Assembly: GCF_020102855.1 (NCBI RefSeq)
Contig: NZ_JADHZD010000002.1
Span: 124,001-188,000, forward strand
From: Nocardioides lacusdianchii
Lineage (GTDB): Bacteria; Actinomycetota; Actinomycetes; Propionibacteriales; Nocardioidaceae
Direction of reading: 5' to 3'
Length of the DNA: 64,000 bases
The notes below the pieces were generated by a model. That model saw only the letters and a list, made by a program, of their open reading frames with translations, had not been told where the DNA came from and searched no databases. Position numbers and translations under genes: made by a program. The number at the start of each line of letters is the position of its first letter. Position 1 is the stretch's first letter. This document shows, one piece after another, positions 24,677 through 33,797 of this stretch.

Positions 24677-25321
24677 TCAGGCGTTCGCGCCCTGGCCCGG
24701 CAGCGCACCCTGCGGGTCGGGCGTCCCGCCCTGGCAGCTCGCGCCGAACTCCGGCGCGGTGTGTCCGTCGCCGTACTCCTCGAGGAAGAGGCCGAGCCGC
24801 TCGTCGTCCGCGCCGTCGAGCGCGAGCTGGGCCTCCCAGACCGTGACGACGACCGGCGACGGCAGGTCCTCGTGCGGCGACATGATGCCGTTGTCGGGCA
24901 GCTGGTCGGCGAGCGCGTCGAGGTCGGACTGCGACAGCTCGGGGTCGTGCGTGATCCAGACGGTGCCGTGCTCGAGGTCGTGGACGGCGTTCTCGTCGCG
25001 CACCGGTTCGTCGTACACACCGCATGCCAGCCAGATGGGGGCGTGCGCCCCGCCGGCCGGCGGCGTCTGGGGGTAGGTCACCTCGCCGCTGGTGTGGGCG
25101 CGGTCGTCGATGACGAAGGTCTCGACCTCGCTGAGGTCCATCGCCCGCTGCTCCGCCTCGTCCCCGCGGACGGCCCGGTCGACGAGCGGTGCGGCCAGTG
25201 CCGCGCCCATCACCAGCGCCGCGCTGACGCCCGCGAGCACGAGCGGCAGGCGACTCGCGCGGGACGTCGCCACCTCCGTGGCCGGCGGCGGCACGTCGTA
25301 CGAGGTGTCGGGGTCGCTCAC
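24677..25321 (-). CDS. DUF3105 membrane-anchored protein
   Basis: 214 residues. A polar N-terminus (1-24) precedes one membrane helix (about 25-48, LPLVLAGVSAALVMGAALAA). The outer domain carries the DUF3105 signature YPQTPPAGGAHAPIWLACGVYDEPV, DLEHGTVWITHD, and a second cysteine in GASCQGG that could pair with the first. The role is unknown. It is last in the sigma locus, and TAGCCT six bases before its GTG overlaps the TAG stop of the sigma gene, so it may also have its own start of transcription. Confidence 0.87.
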   Translation of the reverse strand: MSDPDTSYDVPPPATEVATSRASRLPLVLAGVSAALVMGAALAAPLVDRAVRGDEAEQRAMDLSEVETFVIDDRAHTSGEVTYPQTPPAGGAHAPIWLACGVYDEPVRDENAVHDLEHGTVWITHDPELSQSDLDALADQLPDNGIMSPHEDLPSPVVVTVWEAQLALDGADDERLGLFLEEYGDGHTAPEFGASCQGGTPDPQGALPGQGANA

Positions 25322-25330
25322 GGCGTCAGG

Positions 25331-25831
25331 CTACCGACGTACGCCCAGCGCCTCGACGCCCTCCTCGGCGGGGAGCGCCTGCCGCAACCTGGCCAGCCCG
25401 TCGCGGGCTTGCGACTTCACGGTCCCCGGCGCGATCCCGAGCGTGGACGCGATCTCCGCCTCGGACAGCCCCTCGTAGTAGCGCAGCACGAGCACGGCGC
25501 GCTGGCGGGGCGCGAGCGCGGCCAGCGCATGCCGTACGGCGAGGAGCTCGGCGTGGTCCGGGTCGTGCGCGAGCACCTCGGGCAGGTCGTCGGTGGTGTG
25601 CTCGCGCCAACGCCTGCGCCGCCAGCGCGAGATGTTCTCGTTGACCATTACCCGGCGGACGTAGGGCTCCGGGTTGTCACTGATGCGCCGCCACTGCGGG
25701 ACGACCTTCACCAGCGCCACCTGCACGAGGTCCTCGGCATCCTGCGCATGCCCGGTCAGGAGGTACGCCGTCCGCAGCAGCGCCGCCTGCCGGGCGAGGA
25801 CGAACTCGCTGAAGCCCTCAGGCGTCGCCAC
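25331..25831 (-). CDS. SigE-family ECF sigma factor, second copy
   Basis: 166 residues. Region 2 is FSEFVLARQAALLRTAYLLTG and DLVQVALVKVVPQW; region 4 is LAPRQRAVLVLRYYEGLSEA with GTVKSQARDGLARLR. It is the same group as the factor at 14334. The GTG at 25831 has AGGAGG six bases upstream. The gene overlaps the end of the preceding membrane protein by 14 bases, so the order (partner first, sigma second) is the reverse of the other locus. A longer open frame upstream runs through that partner gene and is not used. Confidence 0.88.
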   Translation of the reverse strand: MATPEGFSEFVLARQAALLRTAYLLTGHAQDAEDLVQVALVKVVPQWRRISDNPEPYVRRVMVNENISRWRRRRWREHTTDDLPEVLAHDPDHAELLAVRHALAALAPRQRAVLVLRYYEGLSEAEIASTLGIAPGTVKSQARDGLARLRQALPAEEGVEALGVRR

Positions 25832-27191
25832 GTCGCCTCCTGGCCCGTACGACGAGACGCCACGCGACGAACGTGCCGGCGAGGAGCCCAAGCCCCACCA
25901 GCCGCGGATCGGGGGCGAAAGGTGCGTCGGGCGCGGGCACGACCTCGGCGGCCCACGCGTCGGCAGCGACCTGCGGAGCGTTGCCGGAGAACTCCAGCAG
26001 AGGAGCTCGCTCGCCCGAGCCCACGTCGAGGGACCACGCCCGGAGCGGCTGCGGAGGTCGTCCGTCCTCGACCGGAGCATTGCTGAGCACCACGAGCTCA
26101 TACCGCGAGCGCCAGCCGGCGACCCCCTGCTCCTCGATGCCTTCGAGCGCCTCGAGCTCGACCGCACGGTCCGTGACGGCACCCACCAGGACGGGCTTCG
26201 GAGCACCGTCGAACACACTCGCATCAGGCATCAGCAGCGTTGCGAGACGGGTGCCGTCTGGACTCACCGTGGCCTCCGTCGTCCCTGCCTCCCGGGGTGA
26301 TCCGGCAGGTAGGACCAGGCGGAGCGTGCGCGCCCCGGCGTCCGCCGCCACGACCCGGACCCGCCTGCGACCCTGGCTGTCGACGAAACCCTGAGGGCCG
26401 TCCTCGACCGAGTTCGTGGACACGAGCGCAGACTCACCGGTCGGCTCGGTGCGTTCGTCGGTGCTCACGTCCCAGGTGCGGACGACGACGTCAGACGCTC
26501 TCATCCCGGTCTCGCCGACAGGCGAGATGGGCCCGGCTGACCACCAGAGCTCGTCCCCGGCCCACGCCAGGCCGCTGGTCGCCAGCCCGTGCTCCGAAGG
26601 GACGGTCCAGACGTCTCGCGAGCCGGTGCGCAGGTCGAGCACCGCGACGCCGACGGCCGGAGCCGGGACCTCCTCGGACGAGCCACTCATCGTCAGCGGC
26701 TTCCCCGGCACCTCCCCGGTCACCCAGTACGCCAGCCGCCACCCGTCCGCCGAGAGCGCTGGGGTGTCGAACACGTCCGCTGCGACCGGCAGCTCGAGGA
26801 ACCGCGACTCCCCCGTCGACGCCGAAACGCCCCACCAGGCGTTGCGGATCGACCAGAGACCGTCCCTGATGCCGCTGCCGACCGCCGAGAGCCGTCCCGG
26901 GTTGCTCGGGAAGGCCGGCTCCCAGCCGCCCGGCTGCCGGATCAGGTCCGGGAGGACCATCCGTTCGTCGGTGCGTGCGGGCTCGACCTGCTGGACTCGC
27001 TCCACCAGCAGCGGGGTGGTCGTGGCTCCCGCGAGACCGACGAGCACGAGTGCGGCCGCGACACCGCCGGCCCTGACCCGCTGCCTGCGCCGGCCCCGCG
27101 TCCAGAGGGCGTCGGGGTCGACACCCGTGCCGGGGGCGCCAGCGGCGAGTCGCTGGAGCCTGTCGACGACGTCGGTGGGTGGTGCGGACAT
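25818..27191 (-). CDS. Membrane-anchored propeller-like partner of the second sigma factor
   Basis: 457 residues. An N-terminal cytoplasmic part (1-40, ending RGRRRQRVRAG) precedes a membrane helix (about 42-62). The large outer domain has propeller-like repeats (ALSADGWRLAYWV, LAWAGDELWWSAGP, ATVSPDGTRLATLL). A second helix sits near the C-terminus (about 428-447, LVGLGLLAGTFVAWRLVV) with a basic tail. The start has CTCGAGGAGCACCC upstream, nearly the same ribosome site as the first sigma gene. A role in holding or sensing for the sigma factor is inferred from position; no zinc anti-sigma motif is visible. Confidence 0.7.
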   Translation of the reverse strand: MSAPPTDVVDRLQRLAAGAPGTGVDPDALWTRGRRRQRVRAGGVAAALVLVGLAGATTTPLLVERVQQVEPARTDERMVLPDLIRQPGGWEPAFPSNPGRLSAVGSGIRDGLWSIRNAWWGVSASTGESRFLELPVAADVFDTPALSADGWRLAYWVTGEVPGKPLTMSGSSEEVPAPAVGVAVLDLRTGSRDVWTVPSEHGLATSGLAWAGDELWWSAGPISPVGETGMRASDVVVRTWDVSTDERTEPTGESALVSTNSVEDGPQGFVDSQGRRRVRVVAADAGARTLRLVLPAGSPREAGTTEATVSPDGTRLATLLMPDASVFDGAPKPVLVGAVTDRAVELEALEGIEEQGVAGWRSRYELVVLSNAPVEDGRPPQPLRAWSLDVGSGERAPLLEFSGNAPQVAADAWAAEVVPAPDAPFAPDPRLVGLGLLAGTFVAWRLVVRARRRRGDA

Positions 27192-27258
27192 GGGTGCTCC
27201 TCGAGTGGACGGTCAGCCTCACACGTCCACACGCCACGACCCGTGCATTCGGTGGGGT

Positions 27259-27311
27259 CCGGGTCTCGATACGCCCGCTCGCTGGCGCTCGCGGACTACT
27301 CGACCACCGAG
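27259..27311. repeat. 53-bp dispersed repeat, copy 2, overlapping the HIT-like gene end
   Basis: Matches copy 1 (24615-24667) at 50 of 53 positions. Its last 16 bases (27296-27311) encode the final codons and the TAG stop of the HIT-like gene on the minus strand. Confidence 0.85.
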
Positions 27312-27901
27312 CGGCCCAGGGCGGCCCGGACCACCTCGGCCCGCGCGGCGAGCTCCTCGGGAGGTGTCGGCGGGAGCATGTCGGCCCAGACCGGCAGGTT
27401 GGAGCCGCGGAGCTGGAGCACGCCGAGGGGGCGGGCGAGCAGGGTCACCGAGAGGTGGCCGGTGCCGTTCTCCCACTTGTTGATGTGGACGTTGCCGACG
27501 CCCTCGAGCGCGCGGAGGGCGGCGTACGTGCGACCGAGCAGGCGGCCCATCTCGACGTGTCCGTCGTCGTCGAGGTCGTCGAGCACCTCGTGGGTGCGGG
27601 ACACCACGTTGGCGACGAACGGCAGGGAGGTGCCGCCGGGACGGATCACGGCGAGCCGCTCCCCCGTGTGCAGCACCAGGTCGTCACGGCCGAGCGCCGT
27701 GCAGGTCTTGCAGTCCTCCGGCGCCTTGCGGCGGTCGGGCTCCGGATCTGCGTAGTCGACGAGCGGGCGTGGGCGCAGGCCCTCGCGCGCGAACGGGAAG
27801 ACCTCCCAGTCGGCCATCGGACCGAGCGGCAGACGGCCGCCGTCCCCACCGGTGGTGGTGGGGTCGACGGCCGCCTGTGCCCTCGTGAGGAACTCGCGCA
27901 A
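27296..27901 (-). CDS. HIT-superfamily-like protein with a degenerate triad
   Basis: 201 residues from a TTG at 27901, which has AAGGG about six bases upstream and follows the aconitase stop by one base. An ATG at 27817 has no ribosome site. The core CKTCTALGRDDLVLHTGERLAV..LPFVANVVSRTHEVLDDL and NGTGHLSVTLLARPLGVLQLRG aligns with HIT proteins. The H-x-H-x-H triad is reduced to GHLSVT, so nucleotidyl transfer or hydrolysis is doubtful. The last residues (SVVE-stop) come from a dispersed repeat. Probably co-transcribed with acnA. Confidence 0.7.
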   Translation of the reverse strand: MREFLTRAQAAVDPTTTGGDGGRLPLGPMADWEVFPFAREGLRPRPLVDYADPEPDRRKAPEDCKTCTALGRDDLVLHTGERLAVIRPGGTSLPFVANVVSRTHEVLDDLDDDGHVEMGRLLGRTYAALRALEGVGNVHINKWENGTGHLSVTLLARPLGVLQLRGSNLPVWADMLPPTPPEELAARAEVVRAALGRSVVE

Positions 27902-27902
27902 G

Positions 27903-30737
<2,835 letters not shown>

Positions 30738-30834
30738 CAGCCACATCTCCTCGGGAGTTCGGCGGGTCTGCGTCCATCTTGCCGTCGCACCCTGAGGTGC
30801 GGGAAGGAAGGCGACCCTTAGTTCTGACGTCGCA

Positions 30835-30854
30835 ATATCTTGACGTCAAGATAT
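30835..30854. promoter_or_regulatory. Perfect 20-bp palindrome between acnA and a kinase-like gene
   Basis: ATATCTTGACGTCAAGATAT is a perfect palindrome and strikingly AT-rich for this genome. It lies 98 bases before the acnA start and 24 bases before the divergent GTG at 30878, so a dimeric regulator bound here could control both. It contains TTGACG at 30840-30845, a good -35. Regulator unknown; none is encoded next to it. Confidence 0.75.
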
Positions 30855-30865
30855 CACAGTCGGTC

Positions 30866-30871
30866 TAGCCT
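30866..30871 (+). promoter_or_regulatory. -10 hexamer of the kinase-like gene (leaderless layout)
   Basis: TAGCCT, six bases before the GTG at 30878, 20 bases after TTGACG in the palindrome. Confidence 0.55.
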
Positions 30872-30877
30872 CTGCCC

Positions 30878-31411
30878 GTGCCCACGCTCCTCCACCTCAA
30901 CGGCCCCTCCGGGGTCGGCAAGTCCACCCTCGCCCGCGCCTGGGCCGATCGCCACCCCGGGACGCTCCTGTGCGACATCGACGAGCTGCGGTCGTGGGTC
31001 TCTGGCTGGGAGTCCGACTTCGTCGGCACCGGTGAGGCGGTCCGCCAGACCGCGCTGGCGATGATGGCGGCGTACCTCCGCACCGGCCGGGACGTGGTGC
31101 TCCCCCAGCTCATCGTGACCCCGTCACAGGCCGAGCGGTTCGAGGTGGCGGCGGCCGAGGCCGGAGCGGCGTACGTCGGCGTGGTGCTCGACGTCGCGCC
31201 CGACCTGCTGCTCGAGCGCCTCCACGCGCGTGCCGTCACGCCCGTGACCGCCGTCGTCTCGCGGATCATCAAGGAGCGCGGCGGCGACCCCCTCGTCCTC
31301 GAGGGACGGCAGCAGCTGCTCGACCTCGCGCCGGTCCACGGGTGGACGGTCGTGGACGCGACGGACATGGAGTCCGCACTGGCTGGGCTGGCGCACGCCG
31401 TACGAGCGTGA
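30878..31411 (+). CDS. P-loop kinase-like protein
   Basis: 177 residues with a Walker A motif GPSGVGKST at 9-17, a kinase-like CDIDELRSW after the second strand, and RTGRDVVLPQLIVTPSQAERF. A lid region with LLERLHARAVTP and DPLVLEGRQQLL resembles small-molecule kinases of the AAA/zeta-toxin/gluconokinase-like group. Substrate unknown. GTG start without a ribosome site, a hexamer six bases upstream, and a palindromic operator between it and acnA. Cytosolic, single gene. Confidence 0.75.
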   Translation: MPTLLHLNGPSGVGKSTLARAWADRHPGTLLCDIDELRSWVSGWESDFVGTGEAVRQTALAMMAAYLRTGRDVVLPQLIVTPSQAERFEVAAAEAGAAYVGVVLDVAPDLLLERLHARAVTPVTAVVSRIIKERGGDPLVLEGRQQLLDLAPVHGWTVVDATDMESALAGLAHAVRA

Positions 31412-31423
31412 CCCGAGTGTGCA

Positions 31424-31780
31424 TCAGTCGATGCCGGCCTTCTGGTCAAGACCTTGCAGCAGGTCGTGGGCGGCGAGCTCGACCGCCTTGTGCCGCCACT
31501 CCGAGGCTCGGTAGACGCAGGCGATGAGCCCGCTGCGGTGCACCCGCCGCAGGTCGCCGTACCCGAACGCGTAGCGGGCCTTGGTCCCGTCGTTGGCGCC
31601 CTCGGTGAGACCGAGGTGCCACGCGGCGTAGTCGTCCCACGAGTGGTTCTCGAGGTAGGCGTTCTCCGCCTCGGCACGCGGCTGCACGACGCCCCAGTCG
31701 CTGTCCAGGACGTACTGCCTGCCCTCGATGAGTCGGCGGGCGTGGGCGACTGCAGCCGGGTTGACGGCGTAGGTGGCCAT
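31424..31780 (-). CDS. Conserved actinobacterial protein of unknown function
   Basis: 118 residues: ARRLIEGRQYVLDSDWGVVQPRA, HSWDDYAAWHLGLTEGANDGTK, FGYGDLRRVHRSGLIACVYRASEW and KAVELAAHDLL. I recognise this as a widely conserved actinobacterial family without an assigned function. The sequence is dense in aromatic and charged residues, has no signal peptide and looks like a compact single domain. The ATG at 31780 is chosen where the conserved MATYAVNP begins. CAGGGT six bases upstream would fit a leaderless transcript. Divergent from a YjbR-like gene. Confidence 0.72.
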   Translation of the reverse strand: MATYAVNPAAVAHARRLIEGRQYVLDSDWGVVQPRAEAENAYLENHSWDDYAAWHLGLTEGANDGTKARYAFGYGDLRRVHRSGLIACVYRASEWRHKAVELAAHDLLQGLDQKAGID

Positions 31781-31805
31781 GCCTGCACCCTGCCATGATC
31801 GACCG

Positions 31806-32108
31806 ATGGACTCTGCCGCGATCGAGGAGCACCTCGCCGGACTGGAGGGCGTGCGTATGAGCACCGACGGGGGCCGCGCGACGTGGCGCGTCGGCGGTCG
31901 GCTGGTGGCCCGGCTCGAGGACACGGAGACGCTCGTCGTCCGCTGCCTGTCCGCCGACCGCGAGCGGTTCGTGGCCGAGGACCCCGACGCGTTCTACGTC
32001 ACGCCGGCTGTCGAGGCGCACGACAAGGTGCTCGTGCACCTGCCGAAGGTTGACGACGACGCCGTACGCCGTGCGTTGACGGCCGCCTGGGGGCTGCAGA
32101 AGCACTGA
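31806..32108 (+). CDS. MmcQ/YjbR-like protein
   Basis: 100 residues, short for the family. It shows the double-wing pattern of MmcQ/YjbR proteins: ATWRVGGRLVARL, LVVRCLSADRERFVAEDPDAFYVTPA, HDKVLVHLPKVDDDAVRRALTAAW. These are often called DNA-binding from their fold (CyaY-like), but activity is not established. CATGAT lies six bases before the ATG and no ribosome site is visible, so the transcript may be leaderless. Confidence 0.78.
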   Translation: MDSAAIEEHLAGLEGVRMSTDGGRATWRVGGRLVARLEDTETLVVRCLSADRERFVAEDPDAFYVTPAVEAHDKVLVHLPKVDDDAVRRALTAAWGLQKH

Positions 32109-32158
32109 TCACCGGCGTCGGCGAGCTGCGGGGCCCGACTGTAGTTCGGGGTGACGGT

Positions 32159-32192
32159 TCTCCAAGGAGGTCTGCTCTCCAAGGAGGTCTGC
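32159..32192 (+). repeat. 17-bp perfect tandem duplication containing two Shine-Dalgarno sequences
   Basis: TCTCCAAGGAGGTCTGC occurs twice head to tail (32159-32175, 32176-32192). Each copy has AAGGAGG. The second lies 15 bases before the GTG at 32203, longer than the usual spacing. Confidence 0.9.
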
Positions 32193-32202
32193 CGCACTCG
32201 AC

Positions 32203-32598
32203 GTGGCGCGTCGTCAGGAACAGGCTGGCCCCGTGGTCACCGAGAACCCTGCCGTCCAGTTCTTCGTCGGTCATCCCGCGGGCAGGGCCGTCGCCGAGGC
32301 CGCGGTCCGGGCAGCCGACCACCTCGGTCCGCACGAGGTGCGGGTCTCCCGCAGCCAGGTGGCGTTCCGCCGACGAGTCGGCTTCGCCTACCTCTGGCGC
32401 CCCGGTCAGTACGTCTCCAGCGACGTCCCCGCCGTCCTGTCCGTCGCCCTGCCGCGCCGAGACGGCAGCCCCCGGTGGAAGGAGGTCGTCCATCCCTCGT
32501 CCGGGGTGTGGATGCACCACCTCGAGCTGCACTCATCGGCCGAGGTCGACGACGAGGTGGGGGCCTGGCTCCAGGATGCCTACGACGCAGCGCGATGA
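32203..32598 (+). CDS. DUF5655-like protein
   Basis: 131 residues. HPAGRAVAEAAVRAADHLG, EVRVSRSQVAFRRRVGFAYLWRPGQY and EVDDEVGAWLQDAYDAAR fit the pattern of DUF5655-type proteins; function unknown. Starts are GTG 32203 or GTG 32233; the conserved part begins after the second. The first has a duplicated AAGGAGG far upstream. The last 19 bases overlap the convergent RNA methyltransferase gene, so the two transcripts are complementary at their ends. Confidence 0.65.
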   Translation: MARRQEQAGPVVTENPAVQFFVGHPAGRAVAEAAVRAADHLGPHEVRVSRSQVAFRRRVGFAYLWRPGQYVSSDVPAVLSVALPRRDGSPRWKEVVHPSSGVWMHHLELHSSAEVDDEVGAWLQDAYDAAR

Positions 32599-33797
32599 CG
32601 CGGCTGCAGCAGCGCGACGCACTCGACATGATGCGTCATCGGGAAGAGGTCGAAGGCCCGGATCGCGGTGAGCTCGTAGCCGTGCTCGGCGAAGATCGCG
32701 ACGTCGCGCCCCAGCGCGGCGGGGTCGCAGGCGACGTACGCCACTGCGCGGGGACGGCGGTCGACGACCTGCTCGACCACGGCCCGCTTGGCGCCCTCCC
32801 GGGGAGGGTCGAGGACGACGAGGTCGAAGGGCTCGTCGAAGCCGTCGCGCAGCACCTTGTCGGTGGGACCGCACTCCACAACCGCGGCCTCGAGCGCGGA
32901 CAGGTTGCCACGCGCGTGCTGGCACGCCGCCCGGTCGCCCTCGACGGCCACCACGCGCGCGCCGGTCACCTCGCCGACGAAGCGCGCGAAGAGGCCGACG
33001 CCGGAGTAGAGGTCGAGGGCCCGCTCCCCGGGCCGCGGTGCGAGCAGGTCGAGCACCGCCTCGACGAGCACGCGGGGCGCCTCGGGGTGGACCTGCCAGA
33101 AGCCGTCGGCCGCCGCGGTGAACGCGTGGGTCGCCCCCGCCGCGGACACCTCGTGGTGGACCAGGCCCTGGGCCGACACCTCGTCCGGACCGACGGGCTC
33201 GTCGGCGTCGGCGGGACGCGCGCCCTCGGCGGCGATCAGGCAGTCGTCGATCGCGACGAGCTCGTGGGAGCGGTGGGCGCGCATCGCGGGCCGGCCGTCG
33301 GGGAGCACGGCGTAGCGCTGGCGGGTGCGCCACCGCAGTCCGTCGTCGGCGCGCCCCGGCACCGGCACCGCCTCCACCCGGAGTCCGGTGACGAGCGGTG
33401 ACGACGCGTCGAGACGACCGAGGCGCACGAGCTGCTCGCGGACCACGGCGGTCTTCAGGTCGCGCTGGGCGGGCACGGCGACGTGCTGGAAGTCGCAGCC
33501 GCCGCACAGCCCGGGACCGGCGTACGGGCACGGCGCCTCGACCCGGTCGGGCGAGGGCGACACCACGGACACGGCGTCGCCGCGCCAGAAGCGGTCGCCG
33601 TCGGTGCCCTCGGTGATCTCGACGACCACGCGCTCGCCCGGGATCGCGTGACGCACGAACACGACCCGGGACTCCGGCTCGGGAAGGCGGGCGACGCAGT
33701 GGCCGCCGTGGGCCACCGGACCGACCTCGGCCTCGAAGCGCTCCCCCACCCGCGAGCGCCCGCGGGGCTTGCGGGGGCGGTAGGTGCCGCGACTCAC
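32580..33797 (-). CDS. TRAM-domain RNA (uracil-5-)-methyltransferase
   Basis: 405 residues. An N-terminal TRAM domain (about 18-80) is followed by iron-sulfur cysteines Cys90, Cys98 and Cys101 (CPYAGPGLCGGC) and a SAM-binding core (ALDLYSGVGLFARF). The catalytic cysteine is in VAYVACDPAALGRD, with LDPPREGA and the closing FDLFPMTHHVECVALL. This is the RlmD/TrmA group that methylates uridine C5 in rRNA or tRNA. It overlaps the APC permease by four bases, the same pair as Rv2689c-Rv2690c. The exact target base is not deducible. Confidence 0.9.
   Translation of the reverse strand: MSRGTYRPRKPRGRSRVGERFEAEVGPVAHGGHCVARLPEPESRVVFVRHAIPGERVVVEITEGTDGDRFWRGDAVSVVSPSPDRVEAPCPYAGPGLCGGCDFQHVAVPAQRDLKTAVVREQLVRLGRLDASSPLVTGLRVEAVPVPGRADDGLRWRTRQRYAVLPDGRPAMRAHRSHELVAIDDCLIAAEGARPADADEPVGPDEVSAQGLVHHEVSAAGATHAFTAAADGFWQVHPEAPRVLVEAVLDLLAPRPGERALDLYSGVGLFARFVGEVTGARVVAVEGDRAACQHARGNLSALEAAVVECGPTDKVLRDGFDEPFDLVVLDPPREGAKRAVVEQVVDRRPRAVAYVACDPAALGRDVAIFAEHGYELTAIRAFDLFPMTHHVECVALLQPRHRAAS

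Noticed and set aside
27817..27901. HIT-like gene starting at ATG 27817
   Set aside because: No ribosome site, and it would leave an 85-base gap in a tight operon; TTG 27901 follows AAGGG and the acnA stop.
32203..32598. Convergent 19-base overlap with the RNA methyltransferase as a sign of a frameshift
   Set aside because: Both frames end naturally with normal C-termini; short 3' overlaps are common in dense genomes.
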